This document shows positions 1 to 10,201 of a stretch of DNA of 28,904 bases, one piece after another (position 1 is the stretch's first letter; the number at the start of each line of letters is the position of its first letter). The translations under genes and the position numbers were made by a program. The notes beneath the pieces were generated by a model. It was not told where the DNA came from and made no database searches. It was given only the letters and a program-made list of their open reading frames with translations. Source of the stretch: Bacteroidota bacterium (GTDB lineage: Bacteria > Bacteroidota > Bacteroidia > Chitinophagales > Chitinophagaceae); the NCBI GenBank assembly GCA_023392185.1, contig JAEVZP010000220.1:1-28904 (forward strand), read 5' to 3'.

Positions 1-550
1 GATCAGGTGGCTGCCCATCACCTCTTCGTCGAGCACGCCTTCGAAAAAGCTGTTGATAAAACCCTCCGTCCGGCTGCGCTGTTCGTGGTCGTGGTTGGGG
101 TGAAAATCTTCGTACAAAAAGCGCCAGCCCGGCATCGGCGTAATTTCCTGTTCCAGCATCTCGCCGATCATAAAATCGTAGCGCAGTGCCAGGGGGTATT
201 CGGCCAGAAAATCCACGCCGATGCCTTTATCGTCATAAAGGTTATTGAGCCGCTCCCACTCAGCTTCCAGTTCTTCGGGCGACAGTTCGGCAGCGGGTCG
301 GAAGGTGGGTTGATCCAGGTACTGACGCAGCGGTACCGGTGGGTTTTCTTCCTGTTGCTGATGAAAGAAAAGGACGTGCTCCAGAAACTCGCGCGCTACC
401 TCGGGTGGTAAGTCGCTGCCTTCCGATTCGCCAAATTCAGCGCCCCACTCGGCCTGCATTTTAAGCTTCAGCAGTTCGTTCTCGATCCGGAGTCTTTCGC
501 GTTCGCTGTCCTCGGAACCGGTGGGGAGGTTGTTGCTTTCGTCGTTCATA
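1..550 (-). CDS. Hypothetical protein, C-terminus cut by window edge
   Basis: The reading frame starts at an ATG at 550 and stays open for 183 codons to the left edge, so the C-terminus is missing. The product is acidic and looks soluble: I see no signal peptide or membrane segment. Residues about 13-45 are rich in Glu, Arg, Leu and Lys and probably form a helix. Aromatic and acidic segments follow, including GWRFLYEDFHPNHD and a later FINSFFEG. It lies 94 bases downstream of the heptose kinase gene on the same strand and may be co-transcribed with it. I do not recognise the family. The long open frame, the codon use matching its neighbours and the conserved-looking aromatic blocks support a real gene. 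No function is assigned. Confidence 0.7.
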
Positions 551-644
551 AGTAAGGGCTATTGATAGAAGGGTTCAGATTGCAGTCTAAATTTCTTCTT
601 CAAAAGCTGCCCATCCAAATGGGTGAAAGATTTTTTCCGGAAAA

Positions 645-1640
645 TCAGCCCAGTGCCCGGATCGCCTCGCTCAGGAGCCGCTCTTTATTGACCGGAACGA
701 CCCCGACTTCCTCACATACCAGGCCACCGGCCAGGTTGCTGACAGCGGCCATAAGGGCAAAATCCGTTGTGGCGGCATAGACAAGCGCTGCCGTGGCAAT
801 CACCGTGTCGCCGGCACCGGATACATCCGCAATATTGCGGATGTGCGACGGGATCTGCACGACGTCCTCGCCCTGCTGGGCAAAAACGCCTTTCTCCGAG
901 AGGGTGAGGAAAGTGATTTGATGCCCAAGCGCTTCAGTGAGTTTTTGGTGGACGCTGCGCAGGCTTTTTTCCGCCACCGGCTCGATGGTGATGTTCAGCC
1001 CTTCGCGTACTTCTTTCAGGTTGGGTTTGAAGATGGTCACCCCCTTATAGGCAAGGAAGTTCTTCTTTTTCGGATCGACCGCCGTCGGGATTTGCAGCAC
1101 CTGGCAATGCCCGATAATGCGGTGGATGACGTTTTCTTTTAAAACACCTTTGTTGTAGTCTTCAAAAATGACCATGTGCGGCTTTTCGCGTTGCAGGTAG
1201 CGCAGCACGGCATCGATGAAAGGGTGTTCTTCTGCTGTGGAGAGGTCTTCGGTGGTTTCTTCATCAATACGCAGCATTTGCTGGGTGTGGCCCATGACCC
1301 GCGCCTTGGTGGTGGTAGGGCGCTCCTTGCTTTGCTGCACCAGCCGGGTATCAACGCCGGCATCGTCGAGCAGCTTGGTCAGCATCAGGCCTTCGGCATC
1401 TTCGCCCACCACCGTAGCCATGGTGACGCCCGCGCCCAGCGCCCGCAGGTTGAGCGCCACGTTGGCAGCGCCGCCCAGCCGGCTTTCGCGGCGGTGGAGC
1501 CGCACCACCGGCACGGGTGCTTCCGGCGAAATTCTTTCCACCGCGCCCCACCAGTAATTGTCCAGCATCACATCGCCTACCACCAGGATGCGCATTTGGT
1601 CAAAAGATTGGAAAAGGTCAGTCAGGAAAGCAGTATTCAT
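645..1640 (-). CDS. hldA: D-glycero-beta-D-manno-heptose-7-phosphate kinase (PfkB family)
   Basis: A ribokinase/PfkB-family sugar kinase of 331 residues. Family members phosphorylate heptose-7-phosphate at C1 in the cytoplasm, making ADP-heptose for the lipopolysaccharide core. Visible landmarks are the N-terminal VVGDVMLDNYWWG strand-loop (residues 20-32), the substrate-loop glycines GGAANVALNL (56-65), FEDYNKGVL (159-167, compare DYGKGVL in HldE), and the PfkB signature DVSGAGDT (272-279) with D278 as catalytic base. The length fits the kinase domain alone. The cytidylyltransferase half found in fused HldE is absent, so HldC activity must be encoded elsewhere. It lies 44 bases downstream of the permease gene and probably shares its transcript. 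A related PfkB sugar kinase is the alternative, but the N-terminal RISPEAPVPV segment favours the heptose kinase. Confidence 0.88.
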   Translation of the reverse strand: MNTAFLTDLFQSFDQMRILVVGDVMLDNYWWGAVERISPEAPVPVVRLHRRESRLGGAANVALNLRALGAGVTMATVVGEDAEGLMLTKLLDDAGVDTRLVQQSKERPTTTKARVMGHTQQMLRIDEETTEDLSTAEEHPFIDAVLRYLQREKPHMVIFEDYNKGVLKENVIHRIIGHCQVLQIPTAVDPKKKNFLAYKGVTIFKPNLKEVREGLNITIEPVAEKSLRSVHQKLTEALGHQITFLTLSEKGVFAQQGEDVVQIPSHIRNIADVSGAGDTVIATAALVYAATTDFALMAAVSNLAGGLVCEEVGVVPVNKERLLSEAIRALG

Positions 1641-1684
1641 AGGGACAATTTAAAATAAAAAAAGGCCGGTTTTCCGGAAAATGA

Positions 1685-3121
1685 CTAGCCGCGCAGCTCC
1701 CGGCGACGCAGCCACAGATATACCGGCAGGCCCAGCGCCACAATAACAAGGCCCGGCAAGGTAGTGGCCGTTTTGAAGCGCAACAAAACGAGGCAGATGA
1801 AAACAGCCAGGAGGATATACAGCACCGGCACTACCGGATAGCCAAACGCCTTGTAGGGACGTGGCGCGTCGGGCAGGGTCACCCGCAGCCGGAAAATGCC
1901 CCCAATGGTGAGCACGTAAAACAGGAGCGCCACGATAACGATGTAATCCAGCAACGCGCCATAGCTGCCACTGAGACAGAGAACGGTGGCCCAGGCGGCC
2001 TGCATCCACAGCGCAACCTCCGGCACGCCCCGCCGGTTGAGCTTTTTGGCTGCGGGTAGAAACACGCCGTCATCAGCCATGGTTTTATACACGCGGGCAC
2101 CGGAAAGAATCAGCCCGTTATTGCAGCCGAAGGTGGAAATCATCACCAGCAAGGCAATGAGCGTGGTGCCGATCGGGCCGAAGAGTTTCAAGGCTGCCGC
2201 CAGCGCCACCCGGTCCTGCGGTGCCTGTGCAATCTCGTTGATCGTCAGCACATTGAGGTACATCAGGTTCATGGTGACATACAGTGCAGTGACCACCAGG
2301 GTGCCGATAAAAAGAGACCGGCCGATATTGCGCTCCGGCGCTTTCATTTCCCCGGCGATAAACGTGACCGAGTTCCAGGCATCCGAAGAGAAGATTGCAC
2401 CGACCGCCGCTACACACAGGGCCACCGTCAGGCCGTTGCCGAAAAGCAATTCGCGGTGGATGCCGCCTTCCCCGTCGAAGGAAAGCTTCACGCCCTGCCA
2501 GGCATTCCGGAAATTATCGGCCCAGGCGGCATTTTTTACCAATAAAAAACCGGCGAGGATCAGGGCCGCCATGGCGGCAATTTTGGAAAAGGTAAAAACA
2601 AACCCCACCCGCTTGCCGCTTTCCACCCCGCGCGTGTTGATATAAGTGAGCAGCAGAATGACGCCGATAGCCACCAGCTGTGCGGCATGAATCCGGAAAT
2701 CGCCCGATTGGAAGAGAATATTATCCTCCCCCAGCGCCGGCACGAGGTACCCGAGAAACTTGCCGAAAGCCACGCCCACAGCCGCGATGGTGCCGGTCTG
2801 GATCACCGCAAAAAACGACCAGCCATATAGAAAACTGGTCATCCGGCCCCAGGCTTCGCGCAGATACACGTATTGACCGCCGGCCTTGGGATACATGCCG
2901 GCGAGCTCGCCATAAGAAAGGGCGGCAGCCAGCGTGAGGAAGCCGGTCAGCACCCAGACGACGATCAGCCAGCCGGCCGAGCCGACTTGTCGGGCAATAT
3001 CAGCCGAGACAATAAAGATGCCGGAGCCAATCATCGAGCCGATGACCAGCAGGGTGCCGTCGAGGCCACTAAGGGCCCGGTGTGGCCGGGGCAGTTCCGG
3101 GGATTTGGAGTTTGCTTGCAA
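1685..3121 (-). CDS. APC-superfamily amino acid permease
   Basis: An inner-membrane secondary transporter of 478 residues with about 12 hydrophobic segments, the normal size for the amino acid/polyamine/organocation family. The first helix carries the substrate-binding glycine motif GSMIGSGIFIV (about 27-37), followed by the typical SYGELAGMYPKAGGQYVYLREAWG stretch between helices 2 and 3 (split here only by position, about residues 69-92). The C-terminal segments resemble the LAT/YkbA-like subgroup, whose members often exchange neutral amino acids. The substrate cannot be read from sequence. The gene starts 30 bases after the OmpH-like gene and ends 44 bases before hldA, so the three are probably one transcript. 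That grouping looks like chance operon packing and does not suggest a shared pathway. Confidence 0.88.
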   Translation of the reverse strand: MQANSKSPELPRPHRALSGLDGTLLVIGSMIGSGIFIVSADIARQVGSAGWLIVVWVLTGFLTLAAALSYGELAGMYPKAGGQYVYLREAWGRMTSFLYGWSFFAVIQTGTIAAVGVAFGKFLGYLVPALGEDNILFQSGDFRIHAAQLVAIGVILLLTYINTRGVESGKRVGFVFTFSKIAAMAALILAGFLLVKNAAWADNFRNAWQGVKLSFDGEGGIHRELLFGNGLTVALCVAAVGAIFSSDAWNSVTFIAGEMKAPERNIGRSLFIGTLVVTALYVTMNLMYLNVLTINEIAQAPQDRVALAAALKLFGPIGTTLIALLVMISTFGCNNGLILSGARVYKTMADDGVFLPAAKKLNRRGVPEVALWMQAAWATVLCLSGSYGALLDYIVIVALLFYVLTIGGIFRLRVTLPDAPRPYKAFGYPVVPVLYILLAVFICLVLLRFKTATTLPGLVIVALGLPVYLWLRRRELRG

Positions 3122-3151
3122 GGAGAGCGTAAAAAGCTGAAACGGTGAACC

Positions 3152-3790
3152 TTATCGCTTTTTCACAGAGTCCTGCAGTTGTGCGTTCATACCGCTGATG
3201 ACATCCTCTGTGATGTTGAGCGCTGTGTTGGCGTACAAGATACTGCCGTTTTTAGAATAGGAAAGCACATAATCGAAAGGTTTGTTTTGCACATAGCCTT
3301 CCAGAAAAGAGTCCAGGCGCTTTTGGATTTCTTTGTTGAAAGCATCCTGATCTTTAAGCAGGGAGGTGGCGAGTGCTTCGCGGCGGGTGGCGAGGCTTTG
3401 TTCCATTTGCTGAAGGCGGCGGCCTGCAGCTTCTACTTCCGCCTGCGAGGTAAAACCACCATTCTGTCCTTTCTTTTGGTAATTGGCCACCTCGTTTTGC
3501 AGCTGCGCGGCCGAGCGTTGCAGTTCCGACTCCATGCCTTCCTGACGGCGGGTAAATTCCGCTTTTTTGGTTTTGAAATACTCGTAGTGGGTTTCGAGCG
3601 AGTCGATGTCCACATAGGCGATGCGGCTCATTCCCGCTTTGCCGTCGACCGGACTTGTGGTGACGGCTGTGGTTTTGGAACTGCCGGAGGAGGTCAATCC
3701 TTTGGGCCGGGTGGCGAGCACAACAATAACACCGATGAGCGCGAGTGCCGAAAGGGCAATGGAAACGCGGCTAAGGGTTGCAGAATTCAC
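3152..3790 (-). CDS. OmpH/Skp-family periplasmic chaperone-like protein
   Basis: OmpH/Skp proteins are periplasmic helical chaperones that hold unfolded outer-membrane proteins. I place the start at the GTG at 3790 (212 residues). This puts a hydrophobic helix (SIALSALALIGVIVVLAT, about residues 10-27) at the N-terminus as a signal or anchor. An ATG at 3832 would add 14 residues and is possible. After a Ser/Thr-rich linker comes the family hallmark IAYVDIDSLETHYEYFK (about 57-73), then a long charged coiled coil, and a C-terminal part with FDYVLSYSKNGSILYA typical of OmpH proteins. No clear signal-peptidase site follows the helix, so the protein may stay anchored in the inner membrane. The gene lies downstream of the tonB hairpin and leads the permease and hldA. 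Confidence 0.82.
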   Translation of the reverse strand: MNSATLSRVSIALSALALIGVIVVLATRPKGLTSSGSSKTTAVTTSPVDGKAGMSRIAYVDIDSLETHYEYFKTKKAEFTRRQEGMESELQRSAAQLQNEVANYQKKGQNGGFTSQAEVEAAGRRLQQMEQSLATRREALATSLLKDQDAFNKEIQKRLDSFLEGYVQNKPFDYVLSYSKNGSILYANTALNITEDVISGMNAQLQDSVKKR

Positions 3791-3870
3791 AGAAAAAAGG
3801 GAGATTGAGAATGAAAGAAGATGCTGGGGCAAAAATAACAGCCGCCTGCGGGCATTTGCCCAAACAGAAA

Positions 3871-3907
3871 GGAAAAAGCGTTGTAAAAAACTTACAACGC
3901 TTTTTCC
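3871..3907 (-). terminator. Strong hairpin after tonB
   Basis: A perfect inverted repeat with 16-bp arms (3871-3886 and 3892-3907) and a 5-base loop. The left arm carries GGAAAAAGCG and the right arm its complement ending in CTTTTTCC. Read on the minus strand the hairpin is followed by TTTCTGTTT. It lies 31 bases after the tonB stop and 80 bases before the OmpH-like start, as expected for an intrinsic terminator of the exb-tonB transcript. Because both arms carry A/T tracts it could act in either direction. Confidence 0.75.
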
Positions 3908-3937
3908 AACAAAGGAATAGACAGGCTTATGCCGGCA

Positions 3938-4756
3938 TTAGTCCAGTGCAAACTTCACCGGTACGCGGTAATATACTTTTACCGCCTTACCGTTTTGCTT
4001 ACCCGGCTTCCATTTCGGCATTCGCTTCACGGCGCGCAGCGCTTCGGCATCAAGTGAGCTGTTGACGCCCCGCTCCACGACTGCTTCGGTAACGCTGCCG
4101 TCTTCGCTTACCACGAACTTAATAACCACACGCCCTTCAATACCGGCTTCGCGGGCCTGATCGGGGTAGTTTACATTTTCGGCCAACCAGCGCTGTACGT
4201 CTACAGTCGGCTCCGGCATCTGCTCTACCGAAGTAAAGACAGCGGGTGGTGGCGGTGGTGCTTCTACTACAGCTGTTCCGGTACCGGTTCCGGGCTTATC
4301 GATGATGCCGGGGTCGATGCCGGTAACATCGCCGGCCACGGTTTTCACGCCGGCAGAAGCTTCTTTCAGCTCCTTCATTTCGGGTGGCTTCTCGGTTTCC
4401 TTTACCTCTTCATCTTTTTTGATGACAGGCGGGGTAAACTTTACCGTTGGCTTTACTGGTGGGGGTGGCTCGGCAGGCGGCGGCGGTGGCGGCGGTGTTT
4501 TCGGATCAATAGGTGGTGGTTCCACCATAGCCATTTCGGTAACCTTGGGCTTGGGCGGCGGAGCCGTGACTGTGCGCGGGCGGTTAGAGACTACACCATA
4601 GGCGGCAATACCGATCCCAATAGCGGCCAGCACCATCATGGCTTTTCCGACCCGCTTGGGATAGTTGCGGCGAAGTTCGTAGCTGCCGTAATTTTTGTTA
4701 CGTCCCTCGTAGATAATATCGAGGTAGTCGGATTTGAGAATCTTATTGATGTCCAT
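3938..4756 (-). CDS. tonB: Energy transducer TonB
   Basis: TonB carries the energy of the proton gradient from ExbB-ExbD across the periplasm to outer-membrane receptors. The 272-residue product has the cytoplasmic N-terminus usual in Bacteroidota (SDYLDIIYEGRNKNYGSYEL, residues 9-28) and one membrane helix (about 38-55). A proline-rich spacer with runs of PPPP follows (about 62-112), then an acidic Lys/Glu linker. The TonB C-terminal domain occupies about 183-272, with VNYPDQAREAGIEGRVVIKF and a final VYYRVPVKFALD. It is the last gene of the exb cluster, 26 bases after the second exbD, and a strong hairpin follows. Its outer-membrane partners are not in the window. Confidence 0.94.
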   Translation of the reverse strand: MDINKILKSDYLDIIYEGRNKNYGSYELRRNYPKRVGKAMMVLAAIGIGIAAYGVVSNRPRTVTAPPPKPKVTEMAMVEPPPIDPKTPPPPPPPAEPPPPVKPTVKFTPPVIKKDEEVKETEKPPEMKELKEASAGVKTVAGDVTGIDPGIIDKPGTGTGTAVVEAPPPPPAVFTSVEQMPEPTVDVQRWLAENVNYPDQAREAGIEGRVVIKFVVSEDGSVTEAVVERGVNSSLDAEALRAVKRMPKWKPGKQNGKAVKVYYRVPVKFALD

Positions 4757-4782
4757 TTTCTGTGCGTTTTAAAAGGCCGGAA

Positions 4783-5355
4783 CTATTGTGCGCCCATGTA
4801 GTCTTTATCTACCGGCGTAATATCAATCACGGCATAGGTCTTCACATCGTTGATCGCCATTTCATCCAGCGCATTCACCATATCTTCATAGGTGCTCGTC
4901 TCATCGGGTTTGATCAGCACAACGGCGTTGTCTTTCGGACCTAACTGACCGGCACGTTGCAGCTCGGCAACGGCTTTTTTCTTGTTGATGATGACCTGAC
5001 GAATGCCTTCATCACCGGCTTTGAAATACGCCAGCTTGACTTCCGGTGGATTGTTCGGATCATCAGCCAGCCCTTCGTAATAGTATACACGGTGATTTTC
5101 GCCGAGCAGCAGCGTCAGGGCGGTAGAAGCCTTGATCTTGGTTTGATTTTCTTCCTCGACTTTATCTTTTGCGGGCATATTGATCTCCATAGTCTTTGGT
5201 TTCGACATGGTGGTCGTAAACATAAAGAAGGTAATCAGCAGGAAGCCCAGATCCACCATCGGCGTCATGTCGATGCGGGTGGAAAGTTTTTTCGGTTTTT
5301 TGACCCCGGGGCCTTTCTTCTTACTGCCTTCCGAGGAAGTATCCATTTCTGCCAT
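4783..5355 (-). CDS. exbD: ExbD/TolR biopolymer transport protein (second copy)
   Basis: ExbD is the bitopic inner-membrane partner of ExbB in the proton-driven TonB motor. The 190-residue product has a Lys-rich cytoplasmic N-terminus, a single membrane helix (about 34-50) and a periplasmic domain. The helix contains the conserved motif RIDMTPMVDLGFLLITFFM, with D35 at the position of the essential proton-pathway aspartate. The end of the domain, DEMAINDVKTYAVIDITPVD, is typical of ExbD. It shares only the helix motif with the upstream exbD and is clearly a diverged paralogue. It is followed 26 bases later by tonB. Paired, different exbD genes are usual in Bacteroidota and may form a mixed ExbD dimer. 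Confidence 0.93.
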   Translation of the reverse strand: MAEMDTSSEGSKKKGPGVKKPKKLSTRIDMTPMVDLGFLLITFFMFTTTMSKPKTMEINMPAKDKVEEENQTKIKASTALTLLLGENHRVYYYEGLADDPNNPPEVKLAYFKAGDEGIRQVIINKKKAVAELQRAGQLGPKDNAVVLIKPDETSTYEDMVNALDEMAINDVKTYAVIDITPVDKDYMGAQ

Positions 5356-5506
5356 GACAGTGCGGTTTTAAGTGGTGAGAATGTGGGAGGTAGGGATGAG
5401 GCGTTAGGCGCCAGGAGCTTGGGGATTCTGTTGGAAGCGTGTTTTGAAAACCACGTTTCAGTATACAGCTGGCGGCTATCTAAAGCCAAGCACCCTCTAT
5501 TATTGA

Positions 5507-6157
5507 TTATGCTTCCGGCGAACGCTCTGCAGCAGCTGTGCCCGGCGGAATCGCCTTCAGGTTGGTAATGAGGTTGAACTTGTAAATCTTGTAGTTCTCC
5601 AGGGTGCGGATCACTTTCTTCACCTCCGGATAGCCCGTTTCGCTGTCGGCTTTGATAGTGATACGCAGGCGCGGGTTGTTGTTGCGGGCGCTGCGAATCC
5701 AGGAAGCCAGCTCATTGGTAGGCACATCGTTGCTGGTATCTACCGGAATGCCGGGAGCCGTCTTGTCAAAAGCTTTCTGCTCGGCCGAGGTGGAAGACAG
5801 GTAGCCTTTCAGCTGGTTGAACGGAACGCCGATCGAAGAGCCGAGTTTGAAGGTGTTCATCTCTGCTTCGGTAAGGCCCAGGTTCTTATAGCTGTTCATG
5901 TCCTCAATCAGGCTGGCGCGGGTCTTCTGGTTGTCTACCGAGAAGAAGATACGGCCGGTTTTATCCACCGTCAGCATCATGATATCATTGTCTGGCAGCG
6001 GGATTTCCGAGATGGAAGAAGGCGTAGAAACCACCACCGGCTCGTCGGGTTTAAACTTGGTGGCGAGCATAAAGAAGGTGAGCAGCAGAAAAGCCACGTC
6101 GGTCATCGCCGTCATGTCCACAAAGGTGCTTTTCCGGGCCATTTTCATCTTAGGCAT
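5507..6157 (-). CDS. exbD: ExbD/TolR biopolymer transport protein (first copy)
   Basis: The first of two ExbD-family proteins in the cluster, 216 residues. A short basic N-terminus (MPKMKMARK) precedes the helix motif FVDMTAMTDVAFLLLTFFML (residues 12-31), where D20 is the conserved proton-pathway aspartate. The periplasmic part includes LTVDKTGRIFFSVDNQ and the late ADSETGYPEVKKVIRTLENYKIYKFNLIT, as in ExbD domains. It is longer than the second copy because of an insert around residues 95-150. It lies between two unusually long intergenic gaps for one operon, 262 bases after exbB and 151 bases before the second exbD. The first of these carries repeats and a possible terminator, so relative expression of the subunits may be tuned there. 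Confidence 0.92.
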   Translation of the reverse strand: MPKMKMARKSTFVDMTAMTDVAFLLLTFFMLATKFKPDEPVVVSTPSSISEIPLPDNDIMMLTVDKTGRIFFSVDNQKTRASLIEDMNSYKNLGLTEAEMNTFKLGSSIGVPFNQLKGYLSSTSAEQKAFDKTAPGIPVDTSNDVPTNELASWIRSARNNNPRLRITIKADSETGYPEVKKVIRTLENYKIYKFNLITNLKAIPPGTAAAERSPEA

Positions 6158-6186
6158 AAGTAAGAGTGCAGTTAGGAGTTAGGATT

Positions 6187-6318
6187 AAAGTATCAAGAGA
6201 CAAGTATCAAGACTGAAATATCAGTTGTCAGGATAAGAAATCAAGTATTGAAAGGAACAAAGGCTGATGAAAAACAGGTCCTTCCTCTTCTTACTTGATA
6301 CTTACGTCTTGATACTTG
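6187..6318. repeat. Intergenic TATCAAG-type repeat cluster
   Basis: The spacer between exbB and exbD is built from short degenerate units. AAGTATCAAGA-like units occur at about 6188 and 6202 on the plus strand and as their complements at about 6293 and 6306. CAAGTATCAAGAC (6201-6213) has a perfect 13-bp inverted partner at 6306-6318, so the RNA or a cruciform could fold with a 92-base loop. The unit TTAGGAGTTAGGATT lies beside it at about 6172-6186. Related TAACTCCTAA-like text appears in other spacers at about 14772-14795 and 21074-21094. I see no gene here. Confidence 0.65.
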
Positions 6319-6339
6319 CTACTTCTACCTGAAAGCAAA

Positions 6340-6372
6340 GACGGCGATAATGGAAAATTCCACATCGCCGTC
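6340..6372 (-). terminator. Hairpin after exbB
   Basis: Nine-bp perfect arms GACGGCGAT (6340-6348) and ATCGCCGTC (6364-6372) enclose a loop that can itself pair (TGGAA with TTCCA). The hairpin lies 48 bases after the exbB stop. On the minus strand it is followed by TTTGCTTTC, a weak U-tract, so it may attenuate transcription into exbD instead of stopping it. On the plus strand a run of eight T residues follows after a short gap. Confidence 0.5.
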
Positions 6373-6419
6373 GAAACTTTTTTTTACAAAATACGGTACC
6401 GGCTGAGAAGTGGCAACCC

Positions 6420-7268
6420 TTATTTGTAGTTGGCAGCAAAGCTCTGCGTCAGCGTAAAGCCGCTTTCGTCGATACCGAACGTGATGCCGTCGATGATGGT
6501 CGTAAAGTAGTTATACGCAATCATCGCTACCAATGAAGTGGTAATACCGATGGCCGTGTTGATCAGGGCCTCCGAGATACCGTTGGCGAGGGCAGCCGCA
6601 TCCGGGGCACCCGCCTGACCCATGGCCTGGAAGGACCGGATCATACCCAATACCGTACCGATCAGCCCCATAAGGGTGGCGGCAGAAGTAATGGTGGACA
6701 GGAAAACGAGGTTGCGCTCCAGCATCGGCAGCTCCAATGCAGTAGCCTCTTCGATTTCTTTCTGAATGGAAAGCACTTTTTGCTCTGTGTCCAGCTCGTT
6801 GTTAGCGGTCATCTCGCGGTACTTCAGCAGGCCTGCTTTCATCACATTGCCTACCGAGCCCCGCTGCTTGTCGCACTCAGCGATAGCGGCGTCCACATTT
6901 TTGTTGGCCAGGTGGTACTGCACTTTGCGTACAAACTCACCGGCGTTCATCTTGCCTTTCGCTTTCATGATCGTAAGGGCGCGCTCAATGATAAAGGCGA
7001 TTACTACCAGGAAAGTACCCATCAGGATCGGAACGACAAAGCCACCCAGGTAAACGGTACCGGCCAGCCCCTTGGGAGAGTTGCGCTCAGCATCGTTAAA
7101 GTTGGAGGCAGACCCCAGAACCATATGGAAAAACAGGTGACTGATGACCATGCAAACAATAATGATCAACAGGTTGAGCAGCCCACTACCAGCATTTTTG
7201 GGCTTTCCGGCAACAGCAGCTTTCGGGGCAGGGCGCGGAGCGTTCATGTTTGTTTTTACTTCAGCCAT
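6420..7268 (-). CDS. exbB: MotA/TolQ/ExbB proton channel family protein
   Basis: ExbB forms the pentameric inner-membrane channel that powers TonB. The 282-residue product starts with a basic, alanine-rich tail. It has hydrophobic segments at about 29-50, 80-105, 185-210 and 232-252. The MotA/TolQ/ExbB signature region is clear: PMLERNLVFLSTITSAATLMGLIGTVLGMI followed by ALANGISEALINTAIGITTSLVAMIAYNYF. It has one more N-terminal hydrophobic segment than three-helix E. coli ExbB, as is common for the Bacteroidota version. It is the first gene of the cluster. A TAnnTTTG promoter box lies 113 bases upstream of the start, and a hairpin follows the gene. Confidence 0.93.
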   Translation of the reverse strand: MAEVKTNMNAPRPAPKAAVAGKPKNAGSGLLNLLIIIVCMVISHLFFHMVLGSASNFNDAERNSPKGLAGTVYLGGFVVPILMGTFLVVIAFIIERALTIMKAKGKMNAGEFVRKVQYHLANKNVDAAIAECDKQRGSVGNVMKAGLLKYREMTANNELDTEQKVLSIQKEIEEATALELPMLERNLVFLSTITSAATLMGLIGTVLGMIRSFQAMGQAGAPDAAALANGISEALINTAIGITTSLVAMIAYNYFTTIIDGITFGIDESGFTLTQSFAANYK

Positions 7269-7380
7269 TTTTTGAGATTGGTTTATATCCGGGGGTTGGT
7301 TTTGGGATTTTAAAAAAGCGTCTGAAAATCTGTTTAAGCGCCGCCCTCAGCAACAGAAACCTGTGCCCGAACGGGACGGA

Positions 7381-7388
7381 CAAAGATA
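7381..7388 (-). promoter_or_regulatory. Bacteroidota -7 promoter box upstream of exbB
   Basis: Read on the minus strand this is TATCTTTG, a full match to the Bacteroidota -7 consensus TAnnTTTG. A TTTTG lies 18 bases further upstream, fitting the -33 element. It is 113 bases before the exbB start codon. Confidence 0.65.
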
Positions 7389-7532
7389 GGCGGCTGAAGG
7401 AAAACTCAAAATTCGATTTGCAAAAAAATATTTAAACGTGACGGGCTGCTCTTGCCAAAACCGGGCCACCAAATCTTTTACTTTTTAACCTTCTCCCAAA
7501 GGCATCGGTCCGCGCAGGCCGTGATTAAAACT

Positions 7533-7540
7533 TACCTTCG
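7533..7540 (+). promoter_or_regulatory. Promoter-like box TACCTTCG upstream of ppa
   Basis: TACCTTCG differs from the consensus TAnnTTTG at one base and lies 29 bases before the ppa start. Its surroundings (TTACCTTCGCGGCG) closely match those of the better box before icd (TTACCTTTGCGGCG). No convincing -33 TTTG is visible. Confidence 0.4.
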
Positions 7541-7568
7541 CGGCGTTTTTTGCTTTTTTTTGACTCTT

Positions 7569-8138
<570 letters not shown>

Positions 8139-8162
8139 TTTTCCGGTATAAAATCGCAACAG

Positions 8163-8594
8163 GTGAACCTCGGACTGCTTCTCGGATTGTGTATGATCGG
8201 CATCGCAGCCGGTGTACTCAGCGGCATGGTCGGCATCGGCGGCGGCATCGTAGTGGTGCCGGCGCTGGTCTTCTTCTACGGCTTTTCGCAAAAAATGGCC
8301 CAGGGCACGTCGCTGGCCATGCTGCTCCCACCAATCGGCATCCTGAGCGTGCTGGCCTACCACCGCGTGGGTAATGTCCGCTGGGACGCGGTTGTGATTC
8401 TGGTAATCGCTTTTCTGGTCGGTTCTTTCTTTGGAGCCAAGTTTATCAATCGCCTCAACGACCAGGTGGTAAAGAAGATCTTTGCCATTTTTATGATTGT
8501 GGTGGCGCTGAAATATCTGTTCTTCGATAAGCCCAAAGTACCGACGGTTCCCCAAATCCAGTCTACGGGCACAACCATAGACGAAAGACAATAG
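8163..8594 (+). CDS. TauE/SafE (TSUP) family permease, half-size
   Basis: A 143-residue inner-membrane protein with four hydrophobic segments (about 4-30, 45-66, 76-95 and 100-118). It carries the TauE/SafE hallmarks GMVGIGGGIVVVPALVFFYGFSQKMAQGTSLAMLLPP near the N-terminus (about 21-57, given here as the motif region). Family members move sulfite, sulfonates or other small organic anions. Typical members have about 250 residues in two such halves. This gene encodes only one half, and the C-terminus ends naturally in a polar tail, so it probably acts as a dimer and is not broken. Translation starts at GTG (8163). It follows ppa closely. The substrate is unknown. Confidence 0.85.
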   Translation: MNLGLLLGLCMIGIAAGVLSGMVGIGGGIVVVPALVFFYGFSQKMAQGTSLAMLLPPIGILSVLAYHRVGNVRWDAVVILVIAFLVGSFFGAKFINRLNDQVVKKIFAIFMIVVALKYLFFDKPKVPTVPQIQSTGTTIDERQ

Positions 8595-8727
8595 ATAACC
8601 AGCGCATTCACTAAGTTCTATAATACAGAAGTCAGACTTTGATTTCCGGAAAATCTTCTATTTCTTTTTAAAAGCCACAGGCTCCAACGCCAAAGGCATT
8701 CCAAGCGAAGCTCCAATTCTTCTCCAA

Positions 8728-10173
<1,446 letters not shown>

Positions 10174-10201
10174 GAAACAAAATGCTCCGTGCCTGCAGAA
10201 A

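Noticed and set aside
3938..7268. Idea that exbB-exbD-exbD-tonB is a novel secretion or gliding motor
   Set aside because: Every gene matches the standard Bacteroidota TonB energising cluster and the order is the usual one; GldL/GldM features are absent.
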